Assembly: GCA_900556615.1 (NCBI GenBank) | Contig: USPP01000099.1 | Location: forward strand, 1-6,263 | DNA length: 6,263 nt | Direction of reading: 5' to 3' | Source: an uncultured Eubacteriales bacterium | Lineage (GTDB): Bacteria; Bacillota; Clostridia; Oscillospirales; CAG-272 | In this document: positions 5,772 to 6,263 of the stretch, one piece after another | How the letters are laid out: each line of letters starts with the position of its first letter | How positions within the stretch are numbered: the stretch's first letter is position 1 | Notes under the pieces: model-generated | Told to the model about the DNA's origin: nothing | Database searches by the model: none | What the model saw: the letters and a program-made list of their open reading frames with translations, nothing else | Made by a program: the position numbers and the translations under genes

Positions 5772-5800
5772 ATTTTACCAAATTCGAAAAGAAATTTAAA
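5772..5800 (-). promoter_or_regulatory. Probable promoter of the ABC ATPase (extended -10)
   Basis: On the minus strand, -10 TAAAAT (plus 5772-5777) is preceded by TGG, giving an extended -10. It lies 17 bases from a weak -35, TTTAAA (plus 5795-5800). Transcription would begin near 5765 and leave a leader of about 97 bases. An inverted repeat, ATTTAA-AGGGG-TTAAAT (5794-5810), overlaps the -35 box. Confidence 0.6.
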
Positions 5801-5912
5801 GGGGTTAAATCTCCAAAATTTAAGTAAAGTGTTTGTGCGATTTGTACAAGATTTGATGCTGATTATTGAATACTGACATGAAACGGCGAGAAAATCTCTA
5901 ATATATTAAAAA

Positions 5913-6263
5913 TTATTGTTTCATTGTAAGAGCAATACGCTGCTTTTGGACATCGACAGATAAAATTTTAACCGTTACCCTGTCTCCGACCGAGAGCACT
6001 TCGGAGGGATGCTTAATAAATTTATCTGAAATTTGAGAAATATGGACAAGGCCATCCTGATGAACGCCGATATCGACAAAAGCGCCGAAATCGATTACAT
6101 TTCTTACGGTTCCGGTAAGTACCATACCGGGCTTCAGATCGTTCATATCCATAATGTCATCTCGAAATTCTTGCTGTGGGAGAGTATCTCGTACATCACG
6201 CCCCGGCTTTTCCAGTTCTCCGATTATATCGAGCAGGGTCGGTTCCCCGACGCCGAGCTTATC
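5913..6263 (-). CDS. tex: Tex, RNA-binding transcription accessory protein, C-terminal part (5' end outside window)
   Basis: The frame is open to the window edge and gives 116 residues, the end of a protein usually above 700. Tex is a conserved cytoplasmic nucleic-acid-binding protein linked to transcription. Visible residues 3-26 (LGVGEPTLLDIIGELEKPGRD and following) match the helical segment just before the S1 domain. Residues about 42-114 form the S1 RNA-binding domain: LKPGMVLTGTVRNVIDFGAF, DIGVHQDGLVHISQIS, then VGDRVTVKILSVD and RIALTMK. The Met at 6150-6152 lies inside the gene and is not the start. The protein stops right after the S1 domain (TAA at 5913-5915), so it lacks the longer tail seen in some homologues. 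No strong terminator follows in the 244 bases before the ATPase gene, so some transcripts may read into it. Confidence 0.95.
   Translation of the reverse strand, partial: DKLGVGEPTLLDIIGELEKPGRDVRDTLPQQEFRDDIMDMNDLKPGMVLTGTVRNVIDFGAFVDIGVHQDGLVHISQISDKFIKHPSEVLSVGDRVTVKILSVDVQKQRIALTMKQ

Noticed and set aside
5878..5895. Catabolite-control (CcpA cre) site upstream of the ATPase
   Set aside because: TGAAACGG resembles the left half of a cre but the CG is out of register and the right half is missing.
5880..5912. Terminator after tex
   Set aside because: The only hairpin (GAGA-TTT-TCTC) has four base pairs and is not followed by a T run.

Overview
The window looks like chromosomal DNA of a low-to-moderate-GC Gram-positive bacterium, most likely a clostridial Firmicute. 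The reasons are AT-rich intergenic regions, AGGAGG-type ribosome binding sites, textbook TTGACA/TATAAT promoter boxes, a TTG start, and the gene types present (Hsp33, Tex, a MalK-type ATPase, an acyl carrier protein (ACP) next to an acyl-activating ligase). I cannot name a genus from the sequence alone. Nothing indicates a phage, plasmid, transposon or CRISPR array, and I saw no tRNA or rRNA.

Layout from left to right. (1) Positions 2-406, plus strand: the C-terminal part of the redox chaperone Hsp33 (hslO), followed by a clear intrinsic terminator (408-464). (2) Positions 465-1170: about 700 bases with no gene I can defend. (3) Positions 1172-4048, minus strand: a self-contained transcription unit. 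It has a consensus sigma-A-type promoter (4020-4048), an acyl-adenylate-forming ligase (2269-3969), a 75-residue ACP (2011-2238), a membrane-anchored NERD-domain protein (1309-1968) and a terminator (1172-1203). Intergenic gaps are only 30 and 42 bases. (4) Positions 4049-4489: non-coding, with several inverted repeats. (5) Positions 4490-5800, minus strand: a stand-alone sugar-importer ATPase of the MalK/MsmX/UgpC family, with its own terminator, a strong ribosome binding site, a structured leader and a plausible promoter. (6) Positions 5913-6263, minus strand: the C-terminal end of the RNA-binding protein Tex, ending in its S1 domain.

How the genes work together. The ligase and ACP are a natural pair: the ligase should activate a fatty or other carboxylic acid as acyl-AMP, and the adjacent ACP, whose serine 34 can carry phosphopantetheine, is the likely acceptor. 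The third gene is the unexpected member. It has one N-terminal membrane helix and a cytoplasmic NERD (nuclease-related) domain in which the usual E-x-K catalytic glutamate appears to be arginine. This ligase-ACP-NERD operon is the best candidate for an under-described system in the window. Its acyl product and its purpose cannot be read from the sequence. The ATPase has no permease or binding-protein gene beside it, which fits a shared ATPase serving several sugar importers encoded elsewhere. Hsp33 and Tex are ordinary housekeeping genes at the two edges.
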